64,000 nucleotides of DNA from Mixta sp. Marseille-Q2659 (GCF_940807255.1 NZ_CALNWY010000021.1:1-64000); one strand, 5' to 3'. Numbered from the stretch's first letter, positions 21,931 through 35,084 are shown. Numbers and translations are program-made. Notes: generated from the letters alone by a model not told the origin.

Positions 21931-23124
21931 TTACTTAGTCAGACGGTTTTCCGCATCTTTCAGCGCAGCTTCTACAGACTGGCGGCCGTTAATCGCATTC
22001 AGTACCGCGCTGCGTTCCGCATACCAGAAGGCGGCCATTTGCGGCACGTTCGGCATAATTTCGCCTTTCTGCGAGTTCTCCATAGTGGCGGAGATTTTTT
22101 CATCCTTCGCCAGCTTCTCCTGGTAGGATTTCAGCGCCACGGCGCCCAGCGGTTTATCCGCATTCACTTTTGCCAGGCCATCGTCGGTCAGCAGATAGTT
22201 TTCGAGGAACTCTTTCGCCAGTTCTTTATTCGGGCTGGCAGCGTTAATACCGGCGCTCAGTACGCCAACAAATGGCTTCGACGGTTTGCCTTTAAAGGTG
22301 GGAAGCAGGGTGACGCCATAATTCACTTTGGCGCTGTCGATATTATTCCAGGCCCAGGGACCGTTAATGGTCATGGCGGTTTCGCCTTTATTAAACGCCG
22401 CCTCGGCAATGGCGTAATCGGTATCCGCATTCAGGTGTTTATTTTTAATCAGGTCGACCAGAAATTTCAGACCTTCCTGAGAACCCTGATTATTAACGCC
22501 CACCTCTTTTACGTTATAGCTGCCGTTCTCTTTCTTAAAGGCGAAGCCGCCGTCCGCTGCGATAAGCGGCCAGGTGAAATAGGGCTCCTGCAGGTTAAAC
22601 ATAATCGCGCTCTTACCTTTGGCGCGCAGCTCTTTATCCAGCGCCGGGATCTCTTCCCAGGTTTTCGGCGGATTCGGCAGCAGGTCTTTGTTATAAATCA
22701 GCGACAGCGATTCTACCGCCACCGGATAACCGATCAGCTTGCCGTTAAAGCGCACCGCCTCCCAGGTAAAGGGATAGATTTTTTCCTGCAGCGCTTTGTC
22801 CGGCGAAATTTCCGCCAACAGGCCGGACTGGGCATAGCCGCCGAAGCGATCGTGCGCCCAGAAAATAATGTCCGGGCCGTCGCCGGTAGCGGCAACCTGC
22901 GGATATTTCTCTTCCAGCTTGTCGGGATGTTCAACGGTAACTTTAATGCCGGTATCCTGCTCAAACTTCTTGCCCACTTCCGCCAGGCCGTTGTAGCCCT
23001 TGTCGCCATTAATCCAGATAACCAGCTTGCCTTCTTCGATCTTTGCCAGCGCTGCGCCCGGTAATAGCGCAGCGGTCATGGCGCATAACAACAGCGTTTT
23101 GCTATTCAGTTTGAACTTTGACAT
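21931..23124 (-). CDS. malE: Maltose-binding periplasmic protein MalE
   Basis: 397-residue precursor; the signal peptide ends near PGAALA, before [20 protein letters not shown]. The mature protein is the two-lobed maltose/maltodextrin receptor that delivers substrate to MalFGK2. Conserved ligand-site segments include [35 protein letters not shown] and [12 protein letters not shown] 23124 has AAGGGAA just before it; the upstream extension of the frame lies in regulatory DNA. First gene of the minus-strand operon. Confidence 0.98.
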   Translation of the reverse strand: MSKFKLNSKTLLLCAMTAALLPGAALAKIEEGKLVIWINGDKGYNGLAEVGKKFEQDTGIKVTVEHPDKLEEKYPQVAATGDGPDIIFWAHDRFGGYAQSGLLAEISPDKALQEKIYPFTWEAVRFNGKLIGYPVAVESLSLIYNKDLLPNPPKTWEEIPALDKELRAKGKSAIMFNLQEPYFTWPLIAADGGFAFKKENGSYNVKEVGVNNQGSQEGLKFLVDLIKNKHLNADTDYAIAEAAFNKGETAMTINGPWAWNNIDSAKVNYGVTLLPTFKGKPSKPFVGVLSAGINAASPNKELAKEFLENYLLTDDGLAKVNADKPLGAVALKSYQEKLAKDEKISATMENSQKGEIMPNVPQMAAFWYAERSAVLNAINGRQSVEAALKDAENRLTK

Positions 23125-23461
23125 TTCCCTTACCTCTAAACGTGAGTGGTTGTCGTTAGGCAGAAGTCTGCTGATAAGCGACGGCTGACTCATCCTCCCT
23201 GTTTCTACGCCCCACCAGCAAGAAGTGTGATCCCGTTAGCTTTTTTGCCGCTTTCTGCGGGTCGGGACACAAAAAAGAGCCTCTTTTCCTGCCGTTTCGA
23301 TCACGAAAAAGCCTGTCGGGCCTGCGGATCCCCCCTTTTCGCCATCCACTCATCCTCCTGCCTCCTCCCCCGCAAAAAAGCGCATGGTGGAGGATTTTTC
23401 CTCCCCGGCCTTCACGCACACTCCTGCCATTCGAAGGAAGTCGTGGAGACGGGAGAAGCCA
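23125..23461. promoter_or_regulatory. Divergent malE/malK promoter region with MalT boxes
   Basis: 337-base gap between the divergent maltose operons. On the minus strand, the complement of 23361-23370 is GGGGAGGAGG, a perfect MalT box (GGGGAKGAGG). Weaker 8-of-10 matches occur on the minus strand near 23190-23199 and 23350-23359 (GAGGATGAGT type) and at 23397-23406 (GGGGAGGAAA). A TGTGA half-site at 23226 may belong to a CRP site. This is the expected MalT plus CRP control region; individual site calls other than 23361 are tentative. Confidence 0.75.
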
Positions 23462-25937
<2,476 letters not shown>

Positions 25938-25981
25938 GAAACAATCTGAAAGGGTGTAATTAGCCCGGCGTCCTACCTTAG

Positions 25982-26019
25982 CCCGCCTCCCTATTGCCTG
26001 AGAGAGGCGGGTTTCTCTT
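25982..26019 (+). terminator. Hairpin attenuator between lamB and malM
   Basis: CCCGCCTC/GAGGCGGG stem (25982-25989 with 26004-26011) followed by TTTCTCTT. It probably limits read-through into malM. Confidence 0.75.
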
Positions 26020-26031
26020 GAGGATAAAAAA

Positions 26032-26973
26032 ATGAAAAAACATCTACTCGCGCTTTGCCTGTTTCCGGCCCTGAGTTTTACCGTGCTGCCTGCCTTCGCC
26101 GCCAGCACCAGCCTCAATCCGCAAAATGTCGCGACCGCGCCATCTATTGCGCCGGAAAAACTCCAACGCCTCTCCTGGCTGCCGATGACGCCGCCGGCGA
26201 GTCAGGACATTGTATTGAACGCCGCCTCGGTGAGCCTGAATGAAGGCGACATCAGCGGCCCGGTAGCCGCGATCGCGCTGCCCGCCGATCAGGGCTCGCT
26301 GGAAGTAACGCTGGCCAGCATTATGAAAGATCAGCGCGTCTATGCGCCGAACGTGCTGGTGCTGGATAGCCAGCTTCAGCCAGCGGCCTTTTTCCCCAGC
26401 AGCTATTTCACCTATCAGAAGCCGGGCATCGTCGCCACTAACCGGCTGGAAGGCACCATGAAGTTGACGCCGGTGCTGGGACAGAAACAGATTTACCTGC
26501 TGATCTACACCACCACGCGCGACCTGGCGCAAACCTCTACCATGATCAATCCGGCCAAACTCTATGCGGAAGGGGCGAGCAACGCCATTCCTGACGTGCC
26601 GGATCCGGTGGTGCAGCATGTGAATACCGGTACGCTGGCGCTGAAAGTGAAAAGTGAGCAGAACAGCGGCAACATCATGATCGGCAAGATCTTTGGTTCC
26701 GGCGATGCGAAACCGGTGGTAGTCGGCAGCACCGCCGCCACGGCAGCGAGCCAGCCGACGGTGAACGCACCGGCACCTGTTGCTGCGCCAGCGCCAGCCG
26801 CGAAATCTGAGCCGATGCTGAATGATACCGAAAAATATTTTAACGATGGCATTCGCAAAGCAGCAAAAGCGGGCGACATCGATAAAGCGCTTAAGCTGAT
26901 GAACGAGGCGGAACGCCTTGGCTCTACATCGGCGCGCGCAACCTTTATCAGCAGTGTGAAAGGCAAGGGATAA
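26032..26973 (+). CDS. malM: Periplasmic maltose operon protein MalM
   Basis: 313-residue exported protein, signal peptide cleaved near PAFAAS. It has the MalM-type domains, a Pro/Ala-rich linker (about 240-265) and a C-terminal helical segment (FNDGIRKAAKAGDIDKALKLMNEAERLGS). Function is unresolved in E. coli, but it is co-regulated with malK-lamB. AGGAT lies just before ATG 26032. Confidence 0.95.
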   Translation: MKKHLLALCLFPALSFTVLPAFAASTSLNPQNVATAPSIAPEKLQRLSWLPMTPPASQDIVLNAASVSLNEGDISGPVAAIALPADQGSLEVTLASIMKDQRVYAPNVLVLDSQLQPAAFFPSSYFTYQKPGIVATNRLEGTMKLTPVLGQKQIYLLIYTTTRDLAQTSTMINPAKLYAEGASNAIPDVPDPVVQHVNTGTLALKVKSEQNSGNIMIGKIFGSGDAKPVVVGSTAATAASQPTVNAPAPVAAPAPAAKSEPMLNDTEKYFNDGIRKAAKAGDIDKALKLMNEAERLGSTSARATFISSVKGKG

Positions 26974-27005
26974 CATCCCCATATTGCTGATCTTGCTGGA
27001 CGATT

Positions 27006-27053
27006 GGTGCGCCTTCGGCGCACCCTTTTTCGCCCGCTGACCGGGCGGTTTTT
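27006..27053 (+). terminator. Tandem terminators after malM
   Basis: First hairpin GGTGCGCC/GGCGCACC (27006-27013 with 27017-27024) followed by CTTTTT. It is directly followed by a second, CGCCCG/CGGGCG (27031-27036 with 27042-27047), then GTTTTTC. Two adjacent intrinsic terminators isolate the mal operon from ubiCA. Confidence 0.85.
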
Positions 27054-27124
27054 CTGCGGCGTTGCGTGTTCTGCGCGAGGCTCTGCGCTACACTATGGCA
27101 CCTGTTTTTTACCGGAGATGCCGT

Positions 27125-27652
27125 ATGTCCGATAACGCGCTTTCTCAGCTGCGCGCCCTTGAATGGCTTCCCTCGTCATCACCTTTATTGTCCGCGCCTT
27201 TGCTGGATTGGCTGCTGGAAGAAGATTCCATGACGAAGCGCTTTGAGCGCCACTGTCGTAAAGTGACCGTTGAGCCGCAGTTTGAAGGTTTCGTTACCGC
27301 AGATGACATTCCTCAGGAGCTGACCTTCCTGCCGTTGGAGCCGCGCTATTGGCTGCGTGAGATCATTCTATCCGGTGATGGCGTTCCCTGGCTGGCTGGG
27401 CGCACGGTGGTGCCGGAATCGACGCTGAACGGGCCGGAAACGATGCTCAGCCAATTGGGTACGCGTCCGCTGGGCCGGTATCTCTTTTCATCCTCAACGC
27501 TGTCACGTGACTTTATCGATCCCGGCTGCGCCGCCGCGCTGTGGGGACGTCGCTCGCGCCTGCGTTTGTCAGGCAAGCCGCTGCTGTTAACCGAACTGTT
27601 TTTGCCTGCGTCGCCGCTTTATCAAAGTTTGTCTGGAGAATGCCGTGAGTAA
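27125..27652 (+). CDS. ubiC: Chorismate lyase UbiC
   Basis: Removes pyruvate from chorismate to give 4-hydroxybenzoate, the first step of ubiquinone synthesis. 175 residues (E. coli 165; about ten extra at the end). The conserved core RYWLREI, [12 protein letters not shown], GPE, LGRYLF and [22 protein letters not shown] is present, including the active-site Arg and Glu. ATG 27125 has GGAG before it. The 3' end overlaps ubiA by eight bases. Confidence 0.96.
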   Translation: MSDNALSQLRALEWLPSSSPLLSAPLLDWLLEEDSMTKRFERHCRKVTVEPQFEGFVTADDIPQELTFLPLEPRYWLREIILSGDGVPWLAGRTVVPESTLNGPETMLSQLGTRPLGRYLFSSSTLSRDFIDPGCAAALWGRRSRLRLSGKPLLLTELFLPASPLYQSLSGECRE

Positions 27653-28535
27653 TAGTGAACAAGGAGTGACGCTGAATAAGCTGCAGGCCTGGAGCCGCCT
27701 GATGCGTATCGATAAGCCGATCGGCTCGCTGCTGCTGCTGTGGCCGACACTTTGGGCGCTGTGGCTGGCGAACAGCGCCGTACCGCCGTTGCAGGTACTG
27801 GTTGTCTTTGTGTTGGGCGTCTTTTTTATGCGCGCGGCGGGCTGCGTGGTGAATGATTTTGCCGATCGCAAAATCGACGGGCACGTAAAACGCACGCAAC
27901 AGCGGCCGCTGGCCAGCGGCGCGGTAAGCGAGAAAGAGGCTAAGGTGCTGTTTGCGGCGCTGGTGCTGGTCTCCTTTGCGCTGGTGCTGACCATGAATGC
28001 GCTGACGATTTGGCTGTCGTTCGCCGGGCTGGCGCTCGCCTGGATCTATCCTTTTATGAAGCGCTACACCCATTTACCGCAGGTGGTACTGGGCGCGGCT
28101 TTCGGTTGGGCGATTCCTATGGGCTGGGCGGCGGTCAGCGGCAGCGTGCCGCTTAACTGCTGGCTGCTGTTTTTTGCCAATATCTGTTGGACGGTGGCCT
28201 ATGACACGCAGTATGCGATGGTCGACAGGGACGATGATCTCAAGATTGGCGTGAAATCAACCGCCATTCTGTTTGGTCGTTTCGATAAGCTTATTATCGG
28301 ACTGCTGCAGCTTTCGACGCTGCTGCTGCTAAGTATCGTTGGGTTGCGCATGGGGCTGGATGGCGCCTTTTACTGGTCGCTGCTGTTGGCCGCCGCGCTG
28401 TTTGTGCATCAGCAGCGCTTGATCGCCGAGCGCCAGCGTGAAGCCTGTTTTCAGGCCTTTTTGAATAATAACTATGTCGGGCTGGTAATTTTTATTGGCA
28501 TCGCACTGAATATGCCGCCGTTCAGCCAGTGGTAG
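27645..28535 (+). CDS. ubiA: 4-hydroxybenzoate octaprenyltransferase UbiA
   Basis: Membrane prenyltransferase that attaches the polyprenyl tail to 4-hydroxybenzoate in ubiquinone synthesis. 296 residues with about nine helices. Both Mg-diphosphate motifs are present, [10 protein letters not shown] and [12 protein letters not shown] 27645 sits inside the ubiC end, with GGAG from the ubiC coding sequence as its ribosome site, so the genes are translationally coupled. A nearby internal GTG is a less likely start. Confidence 0.96.
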   Translation: MSNSEQGVTLNKLQAWSRLMRIDKPIGSLLLLWPTLWALWLANSAVPPLQVLVVFVLGVFFMRAAGCVVNDFADRKIDGHVKRTQQRPLASGAVSEKEAKVLFAALVLVSFALVLTMNALTIWLSFAGLALAWIYPFMKRYTHLPQVVLGAAFGWAIPMGWAAVSGSVPLNCWLLFFANICWTVAYDTQYAMVDRDDDLKIGVKSTAILFGRFDKLIIGLLQLSTLLLLSIVGLRMGLDGAFYWSLLLAAALFVHQQRLIAERQREACFQAFLNNNYVGLVIFIGIALNMPPFSQW

Positions 28536-28604
28536 TTTTGAGCGGCCAGCAAGCAGAGATACCAGTTAAGCAGTGAATGAAGCTTCAGGCAGGTCAATTA
28601 ATCT

Positions 28605-28639
28605 AAAAAAAAGCGGGCGCCATTGGCGCCCGCTTTTTT
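28605..28639 (+). terminator. Bidirectional terminator between ubiA and plsB
   Basis: GCGGGCGCC/GGCGCCCGC stem (28613-28621 with 28625-28633) flanked by eight A residues and six T residues, serving both convergent genes. Confidence 0.92.
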
Positions 28640-28655
28640 ACCTGTCGGCTCACGC

Positions 28656-31088
28656 TTAGCTGGGCGCGACCGCATTTTCTATGGTCTGGCGTACATCGCT
28701 GGTAATCAGCTCGTTCAGCAAACGCGAGGTGCTTTGCGTCTGCTCCAGCGCGGCATCGCCGGTATCGCTGATATAGCCTTCATCACGTAGCGTCAGCACC
28801 AGCGTGGAGAACACCGCCTTGTCAAAAAATTCCGGCGCATTGATGCCGTGCAGAACCGACAGACGCTGAGCCAGCGTGCGGCTCTCTTTCTCCAGCGAAC
28901 CGCGGTTAATTGTCGGGTTTGCGCTGAGGATAGAGAAAGTGATCGCATAACGCTGTAGCGTTTCACGCATGCCCGCCGCCAGCAGCTGTAGCGTGCGGAA
29001 ACGTGTGGCGTTCAGACGAATTATGTCGTTTTCGATAATAATCAACTGCTGACGCGCCAGCTCGGCAACCAGCTGTTGCAGCAGCTGCGGCAGCGCTTCC
29101 TTATCCCAGCGCAGAAACAGCTCGCTCTTCAACAGCGGATAGATGACCTTAACCTGACGCAGCAGCTCGGCGGCTGAAATCTCGCTGTGTTGCTGCACGA
29201 TGGCGGCAATCAGCGACGGCATCACCAGCATATGATGCACGTTGTTGCGATAGTAGGTCATCAGCACCGCCTGCTCGCGCGGCAGAATAACAATATCACC
29301 GATATTGTCTTTCTCGGTTTCGAACTTGTTCATGTTCAGCGCGTGTTCCAGCAGCGCTTCCGGCGTCATATCCGGCACGGTCGCGTCTGATGAGTAAGGC
29401 ACGTTGCGCAACAGTTCGAGATAACACTCCAGCTGTTCAATAAGCTGTTCGCGGGTTAGCGAGCGCTGACGCGAAGCGAGCAGGGCGGTTACGCACAGGT
29501 TCATGGCATTGGCGGCGCCCGCATTATTGATACGCACCATAATCTGCTGGGCAATATCATTCACCGCCGGCGTCAGCCAGTGCGGACGCTGCGCGACAAT
29601 CGGATCGATTGAGTCGCGCCATTCCGGCACCTGCTTATTGAGGTAGTTCACCAGCGGCAACGGTTCGCCGAAGTTAACGTAGCCCTGGCCCAGGTTGCGT
29701 AGCTTACTCAGGCCGCGCAGCATCTGCATAAAGCCTTCTTTCTCTTTAGCCGCGCCGCGCAGCTCTTTAGCGTACGTACCCACTTCCATAACGTGTTCGT
29801 AGCCGATATAAACCGGCACAACGGTAATCGGACGGTTGCCGCCGCGCAGCATCGCCTGAATAGTCATCGCCAGGGTGCCGGTTTTCGGATCGAGCAGACG
29901 GCCGGTACGCGAGCGTCCGCCTTCCACAAAATACTCCACCGAATAGCCGCGGCTGAACAGCTCACCCAGATATTCGCGGAACACCGTGGAATAGAGCTTA
30001 TTACCCTTAAAGGTGCGGCGAATAAAGAATGCGCCAAGACGACGGAAGATCGGACCGGCAGGCCAGAAGTTAAGGTTGATACCTGCGGCGATATGCGGTG
30101 GCACCAGGCCCTGATGATAAAGCACGTAGGAGAGCAGCAGATAATCCATATGGCTGCGATGGCAAGGCACGTAAACCAGGCCGTGCCCGTCGAGCGCCAG
30201 CTGACGCACGCGCTCACCGCCGCTGACGTTAATGCCCTGGTAGATTTTGCTCCAGGTCCAGCCGATAACGCGATCGGTCAGGCGGATCATCTCGTACGAG
30301 AAGTCGGCGGCAATCTCTTCCATCAGCTCGATGGCGTTCTGCTGCGCTTTCTCCTGCGAGATTTTCTTTGTGCGCGCCTCATCTTCTACCGCTTTAGCAA
30401 TAGCTTTCGACTGAAGTAGCTTATTGAACAAATCGTGACGTACCGGCAGACGCGGGCCGACGGCGGCCAGTCGCTGACGGGCGAAATGAATACGCGCCAC
30501 GCGCGCCAGCTTTTGCGCGATGGTTTTATCGGTGCCATGTTCCGTTGCCATGCGGCGCAGAGAAACCATGGGCGAGAAGCGCACAAAGCTGTCACGTCCC
30601 AGCCACAGCACGGCAAAGAATTTCTGTACGCCGTTCAGCTCGCGCAGATGAGGCGTTTGTTCGCCCTGCACCTCGCGCCCCGGCGCACGGCCAAACATCA
30701 CCGATACCGGCACCATTTGCACATCCAGATCGGGATTGTTGCGGTGCAGATCGAGATAATCGTGAAACAGCTTTACCGATTCCTGATTCGGCACGAAATA
30801 GGGGAAAACGCGTGGCCCGTCATGAATAAAAACGTAACGCGGCAGCAGCGTGCCGTCTATCTCCAGGGGTTCAAGCGGATCGGGCAGATCGTGCAGACGG
30901 CACTGGGTGCGCAGCGCAAGGAGATCGGCCTTTGAATCGTAAGGCAGCACATACATAATGGGACGCGATGTATCGAGCCCCAGTTCTGCGACCGGATCGC
31001 CCGGAATCGCCTTACTTTTAACTAAAAATGTAAGTGGTAAATTCAGTAACTTATAATAAAGTTTACGCCAACCTGACATAGACAACAT
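28656..31088 (-). CDS. plsB: Glycerol-3-phosphate acyltransferase PlsB
   Basis: Acylates position 1 of glycerol-3-phosphate, the first step of phospholipid synthesis, at the inner membrane. About 810 residues (E. coli 807). The HX4D acyltransferase motif is HRSHMDYL near residue 310; further family motifs are [24 protein letters not shown] and [12 protein letters not shown] 31088 has AAGAGG just before it; ATG 31079 (MSGWRKLYY) would match the E. coli start exactly. Divergent from dgkA, another lipid enzyme. Confidence 0.96.
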   Translation of the reverse strand: MLSMSGWRKLYYKLLNLPLTFLVKSKAIPGDPVAELGLDTSRPIMYVLPYDSKADLLALRTQCRLHDLPDPLEPLEIDGTLLPRYVFIHDGPRVFPYFVPNQESVKLFHDYLDLHRNNPDLDVQMVPVSVMFGRAPGREVQGEQTPHLRELNGVQKFFAVLWLGRDSFVRFSPMVSLRRMATEHGTDKTIAQKLARVARIHFARQRLAAVGPRLPVRHDLFNKLLQSKAIAKAVEDEARTKKISQEKAQQNAIELMEEIAADFSYEMIRLTDRVIGWTWSKIYQGINVSGGERVRQLALDGHGLVYVPCHRSHMDYLLLSYVLYHQGLVPPHIAAGINLNFWPAGPIFRRLGAFFIRRTFKGNKLYSTVFREYLGELFSRGYSVEYFVEGGRSRTGRLLDPKTGTLAMTIQAMLRGGNRPITVVPVYIGYEHVMEVGTYAKELRGAAKEKEGFMQMLRGLSKLRNLGQGYVNFGEPLPLVNYLNKQVPEWRDSIDPIVAQRPHWLTPAVNDIAQQIMVRINNAGAANAMNLCVTALLASRQRSLTREQLIEQLECYLELLRNVPYSSDATVPDMTPEALLEHALNMNKFETEKDNIGDIVILPREQAVLMTYYRNNVHHMLVMPSLIAAIVQQHSEISAAELLRQVKVIYPLLKSELFLRWDKEALPQLLQQLVAELARQQLIIIENDIIRLNATRFRTLQLLAAGMRETLQRYAITFSILSANPTINRGSLEKESRTLAQRLSVLHGINAPEFFDKAVFSTLVLTLRDEGYISDTGDAALEQTQSTSRLLNELITSDVRQTIENAVAPS

Positions 31089-31208
31089 GAAGCCTCTTGT
31101 TAGCAAAGCGCCGCAAGCATACCAGAAAGCGCATTGAAGATCTGTGGTGTTGCAATTAGTGCTGCACCCCTGACATTGACGTTAAACATTGCAAAGGGTT
31201 CCCTGGAC

Positions 31209-31577
31209 ATGGCAAATAACGTAACGGGCCTGACTCGCATTATTAAAGCGGCCGGATATTCCTGGAAAGGCCTGCGGGCGGCCTGGCAGCATGAAGCGGC
31301 CTTTCGCCAGGAGGCGGTGATGGCGCTGGTGGCCATCATTATCGCCTGCTGGCTCGATGTCGATGCAATGACGCGCGTTTTGCTGATCGGCTCCGTCTTT
31401 CTGATTATTATTGTTGAAATCCTTAACAGCGCTATCGAAGCGGTGGTCGATCGCATCGGCAGCGAGTTCCATCCGCTGGCTGGGCGGGCGAAAGATATGG
31501 GCTCGGCAGCGGTTCTGCTCAGCATCATACTGGCCGTTTTCGTCTGGGCAAGCCTGCTCTGGCCATATTTGCGATAA
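31209..31577 (+). CDS. dgkA: Diacylglycerol kinase DgkA
   Basis: Small trimeric inner-membrane kinase that recycles diacylglycerol to phosphatidic acid. 122 residues from ATG 31209, exactly the E. coli length. Three membrane helices, with the catalytic segment EILNSAIEAVVDRIGSE and AKDMGSAAVLLS. The frame extends upstream without homology. Lies between plsB and lexA as in E. coli. Confidence 0.97.
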   Translation: MANNVTGLTRIIKAAGYSWKGLRAAWQHEAAFRQEAVMALVAIIIACWLDVDAMTRVLLIGSVFLIIIVEILNSAIEAVVDRIGSEFHPLAGRAKDMGSAAVLLSIILAVFVWASLLWPYLR

Positions 31578-31639
31578 CGCTTCCGCAACTGACAATGTGT
31601 TGTTTTTTACACAGCATTTGGTTTCCATTCCGCTGATAC

Positions 31640-31674
31640 CTGTATATACTCACAGCGACTGTATAAACAACCAG
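31640..31674 (+). promoter_or_regulatory. Two LexA (SOS) boxes before lexA
   Basis: CTGTATATACTCACAG (31640-31655) and CTGTATAAACAACCAG (31659-31674) both fit CTG-N10-CAG. They lie directly before the GGGGGCGGG ribosome site of lexA. Twin boxes at this spacing are the known E. coli arrangement for lexA autoregulation. Confidence 0.95.
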
Positions 31675-31682
31675 GGGGCGGG

Positions 31683-32291
31683 ATGAAAACCTTAACGGCT
31701 CGGCAGCAGCAGGTTTATGACCTGATTCGCGATCATATCAATCAAACGGGCATGCCGCCGACGCGTGCGGAAATCGCCGCCCGGTTAGGATTTCGCTCCC
31801 CTAACGCCGCAGAAGAACATCTGAAAGCGCTGGCGCGTAAAGGCGTTATTGAGATGGTATCCGGCGCTTCGCGCGGGATTCGTCTGATGGCGGAAGAAGA
31901 AAACGGCCTGCCGCTGATTGGCCGCGTCGCCGCAGGAGAGCCGCTGCTGGCGCAAGAGCATATTGAAAGCCGCTTCCAGGTCGATCCTAATCTGTTCAAG
32001 CCCCACGCTGACTTCCTGCTGCGCGTTAGCGGTATGTCGATGAAAGATATCGGCATTGTTGATGGCGATCTGCTGGCAGTGCATAAAACGCAGGATGTGC
32101 GTAACGGCCAGGTGGTGGTCGCACGTATTGATGACGAAGTGACCGTTAAACGTCTGAAGCGTCAGGGCAATACGGTGCAGCTTCTGCCTGAAAACAATGA
32201 TTTCCAGCCGATTGTCGTCGATTTGCAGCAGCAAACGCTGACTATTGAAGGCCTTGCCGTTGGCGTTATTCGTAACGGCGACTGGCTTTAA
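31683..32291 (+). CDS. lexA: SOS repressor LexA
   Basis: 202-residue repressor of the DNA-damage response. Winged helix-turn-helix at 1-70 ([22 protein letters not shown]); the self-cleavage bond Ala84-Gly85 lies in VAAGEP; catalytic Ser119 (SGMSM) and Lys156 (VTVKRL). Length and residue numbers match E. coli exactly. Controlled by its own two SOS boxes; dinF follows after an unusually long gap. Confidence 0.99.
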   Translation: MKTLTARQQQVYDLIRDHINQTGMPPTRAEIAARLGFRSPNAAEEHLKALARKGVIEMVSGASRGIRLMAEEENGLPLIGRVAAGEPLLAQEHIESRFQVDPNLFKPHADFLLRVSGMSMKDIGIVDGDLLAVHKTQDVRNGQVVVARIDDEVTVKRLKRQGNTVQLLPENNDFQPIVVDLQQQTLTIEGLAVGVIRNGDWL

Positions 32292-32527
32292 ATTTACCGC
32301 GCTGCGGATGGTATTCATCACGGCGAGCGGCGTTAACCCGCACTTGCCGTTAATGTTATTCGCAGCGGTAAAAAGTGTTAAGACCGGCTTGCCGGTAACA
32401 TTCTCTGTTCTGTCGACAAGTTTGCCTTCTGTGCGTCGGCCCGAGCCTCGTCGCACTATATGCTGTTATTCCCCCCTTTTGGCGATAAGCTTTACGGCTT
32501 ATTGTCCGCTTCATGTTGTACACAACT

Positions 32528-33850
32528 ATGCGCTTCTTCTCTAAGACCGATAAGCACCTCTGGCGGCTGGCGCTGCCAATGATCCTGTCAAACATTACCG
32601 TACCGCTGCTGGGCCTGGTAGATACCGCCGTGATTAGCCATCTTGATAGTCCCGTCTATCTGGGCGGCGTCGCCGTCGGTACGACGGCTACCAGCTTTCT
32701 TTTTATGCTGCTGCTTTTTCTGCGCATGAGTACCACCGGCCTGACGGCGCAGGCCTTTGGTGCTGGCGATAAAGCGGCGCTGGCGCGGGCGCTGGTGCAG
32801 CCGTTATTGATTGCTGTCGTGGCGGGGTTGGCCTTTATTGTGCTGCGAGGGCCGCTAAGCGCGCTGGCGGCGCAGATTGTTGGCGGCAGTCCAGCGGTAC
32901 TGGAGCAGGCACAGCGCTTTATTCATGTTCGCTGGCTGAGCGCGCCCGCAACCCTGGCAAATCTGGTATTACTCGGCTGGCTGCTGGGTGTTCAGTATGC
33001 CCGTGCGCCGGTTATTCTGCTGATCGTCGGCAACCTGGTGAATATCCTGCTCGATTTGTGGTTCGTGATTGGTCTGGGCTGGGGCGTTATCGGCGCGGCG
33101 GCGGCCACGGCGATAGCCGAATATATTACGCTGCTGGTGGGGCTGATGATGGTATGGCATGTGCTGCGCCTGCGTCAGATAACCCTGGCCCATTTAAAAC
33201 AAGGGGTAACCGGCAATGTGCGCCGCCTGCTGCGTCTGAATCGCGACATTATGCTGCGTTCACTGCTGCTTCAGCTCTGCTTTGCCTCAGTAACGATTTT
33301 TGGCGCCCGCATGGGCAGTGAAATCGTTGCGGTTAACGCCGTATTGTTGATGTTTTTGACCTTTACCGCCTATGCGCTGGATGGTTTCGCCTATGCGGTC
33401 GAGGCGATCTCAGGTGAAGCCTTTGGCGCGCGCGATGCCTCAAAGCTGCATCAGGTCTGGCTTGCTGCCTGTCGGCAGGCTGGGTTGGTCGCACTGCTGT
33501 TTGCGCAGGTTTACGCCTTTTTCGGTCAGGAAATTGTGGCGTTATTAACCTCGCTACCGGAGTTGCAGTCGCTGGCGAATCATTATCTGCCGTGGCAAAT
33601 CCTCTTACCGCTGGCGGGTGTCTGGTGTTATTTGCTGGACGGCATGTTTATCGGCGCCACGCGCGGGCGCGAAATGCGTAACAGCATGGCGCTGGCGGCG
33701 CTGGGATTCGCGCTGACTTTATTAACCGTGCCGCTGCTGGGAAATCATGGTCTGTGGCTGGCCGTTACGCTGTTCCTGCTGCTGCGTGGCGTAACCCTTG
33801 GCTGGATATGGCGAAATTATCAGCGTCGTGGCGTCTGGTTTACGCTTTGA
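32528..33850 (+). CDS. dinF: MATE-family efflux protein DinF
   Basis: 440-residue, twelve-helix inner-membrane protein of the MATE family, close to E. coli DinF (PMILSNITVPLLGLVDTAVISHLDSPVYLGGVAVG). It is implicated in protection from oxidative stress and bile salts. ATG 32528 (MRFFSKTDKHLWRLALP) aligns with E. coli; ATG 32513 is also possible, and neither has a good ribosome site. The 221 to 236 bases separating it from lexA contain short hairpins (such as ACCGGCTTGCCGGT near 32380), so SOS co-transcription is less certain than in E. coli. Confidence 0.92.
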   Translation: MRFFSKTDKHLWRLALPMILSNITVPLLGLVDTAVISHLDSPVYLGGVAVGTTATSFLFMLLLFLRMSTTGLTAQAFGAGDKAALARALVQPLLIAVVAGLAFIVLRGPLSALAAQIVGGSPAVLEQAQRFIHVRWLSAPATLANLVLLGWLLGVQYARAPVILLIVGNLVNILLDLWFVIGLGWGVIGAAAATAIAEYITLLVGLMMVWHVLRLRQITLAHLKQGVTGNVRRLLRLNRDIMLRSLLLQLCFASVTIFGARMGSEIVAVNAVLLMFLTFTAYALDGFAYAVEAISGEAFGARDASKLHQVWLAACRQAGLVALLFAQVYAFFGQEIVALLTSLPELQSLANHYLPWQILLPLAGVWCYLLDGMFIGATRGREMRNSMALAALGFALTLLTVPLLGNHGLWLAVTLFLLLRGVTLGWIWRNYQRRGVWFTL

Positions 33851-33969
33851 TACAGTTGTTACGGCTACGCTTATTTGCTGAAACCACAGGGTTTTCAGCA
33901 CAACTGCCGCTTTTTTGCCGCTGTTTTTAGTTCATCTGCCTGGCTTTTTAAGCAGAGCCGCCTCTTCCT

Positions 33970-33980
33970 GCTACACTTAA
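33970..33980 (+). promoter_or_regulatory. Predicted RpoS-type -10 element before yjbJ
   Basis: GCTACACTTAA exactly fits the sigma-S extended -10 consensus KCTAYRCTTAA. It lies about 90 bases before yjbJ, a gene known to be RpoS- and osmotic-stress-regulated in E. coli. Confidence 0.65.
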
Positions 33981-34071
33981 AACTGTAACAAACAGGGAGT
34001 CAGCGCTTTTCTGATGAGGATTGCTGCTGAAGGCCATCAAGCTGTTAGCACCTAAGGTAGAGGATACAACT

Positions 34072-34284
34072 ATGAACAAAGACGAAGCCGGCGGTAACTG
34101 GAAACAGTTTAAAGGTAAAGTGAAAGAAAAATGGGGCAAGCTGACCGATGATGATATGACCGTCATCGAAGGTAAACGCGATCAGCTGGTCGGTAAAATT
34201 CAGGAACGCTACGGCTATGCCAAAGACGAAGCGGAAAAAGAAGTCAGCGACTGGGAAACCACAAACCGCGATCATCGCTGGTAA
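34072..34284 (+). CDS. yjbJ: CsbD-family stress protein YjbJ
   Basis: 70-residue hydrophilic cytoplasmic protein, nearly identical to E. coli YjbJ over MNKDEAGGNWKQFKGKVKE and the GKIQERYGYAKDEAEKEV segment. CsbD proteins are abundant in stationary phase; molecular function unknown. ATG 34072 is preceded by AGAGGA. The RpoS-like promoter upstream agrees with stress induction. Confidence 0.95.
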   Translation: MNKDEAGGNWKQFKGKVKEKWGKLTDDDMTVIEGKRDQLVGKIQERYGYAKDEAEKEVSDWETTNRDHRW

Positions 34285-34315
34285 GCTGCGTTTTTCAGGA
34301 AAAGGCTCCTGCCCA

Positions 34316-34348
34316 GGCACACGGAAAGTGCCGTTCCTTTCCTTTTTT
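34316..34348 (+). terminator. Probable terminator of yjbJ
   Basis: Short GGCAC/GTGCC stem (34316-34320 with 34328-34332) followed by a pyrimidine-rich tract ending in six T residues. The rest of the gap to zur (to 34549) shows no gene. Confidence 0.55.
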
Positions 34349-34549
34349 ACAATCTCCCGTTCCGCGAACCCTCGTTTACTTTTAGAGGATTTGTATCTGC
34401 ATTAAGCCACACGTCACGCTTCTACTAAATTTCCATCGCTTTTGCCGCCTGCAATAAGGCTCCCTTATTTTTTCCTGTTAATCCCCTTACGTTCAAACGC
34501 ACGTCCCGTTATTTTTTGCTGGCGCTATTTCTTCCTGCAGCGGCCTGGC

Positions 34550-35065
34550 TTAACGTCCGCGTTTTTTGTTGGTCACGCTGTGATCGTGGCTACAGCTTTC
34601 TGGTTGCTGGCAGCTCTCCACATCCTTACAGCCGGCACATAAGCCGTGAGCTTCAATCACCATGTTGCGTAAGGAAAAACCGCTCTGCTGGGAAAGCAGC
34701 TGCAGCATCGTTTCAACGCCCTGCGCATGCTGCTCATTGACCGCGCCGCAGCGGTCGCAGATCAACATGGCTGATGTATGTTCCGGCTCTTCGAAATGAT
34801 GACAAACGACATAGCTGTTGTTCGATTCAACGCGGTGAATAAAACCCTGTTCAAGCAGGAAATCCAGCGCACGATAAACGGTAGGCGGTTTGGCCTGCGG
34901 CTCAGAAACGCGCAGCAAATCCAGCAGATCGTAAGCGCTGATTGCACCGTTTTGCTCAGTCATCAGACGCAGCACCTCCAGACGCTGCGGCGTCAGGCGC
35001 ACGTTGCGTTGCAGACAGATTTTCTCAGCCTGCGACAGAATCTGTTGAGAAGGCGATACGCTCAT
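34550..35065 (-). CDS. zur: Zinc uptake regulator Zur
   Basis: 171-residue Fur-family repressor, same length as E. coli Zur. N-terminal winged helix (NVRLTPQRLEVLRLM, PPTVYRALDFLLEQGF), then metal sites: structural zinc cysteines in CDRCGAV and CAGCKDVESC, and sensory His/Cys in VVCHHFEEPEH. With zinc it represses high-affinity zinc uptake genes. It is read convergently with yjbJ. A Zur-like site lies immediately before its own start. Confidence 0.97.
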   Translation of the reverse strand: MSVSPSQQILSQAEKICLQRNVRLTPQRLEVLRLMTEQNGAISAYDLLDLLRVSEPQAKPPTVYRALDFLLEQGFIHRVESNNSYVVCHHFEEPEHTSAMLICDRCGAVNEQHAQGVETMLQLLSQQSGFSLRNMVIEAHGLCAGCKDVESCQQPESCSHDHSVTNKKRGR

Positions 35066-35084
35066 AATTTTTCTCCGGGCGAGT

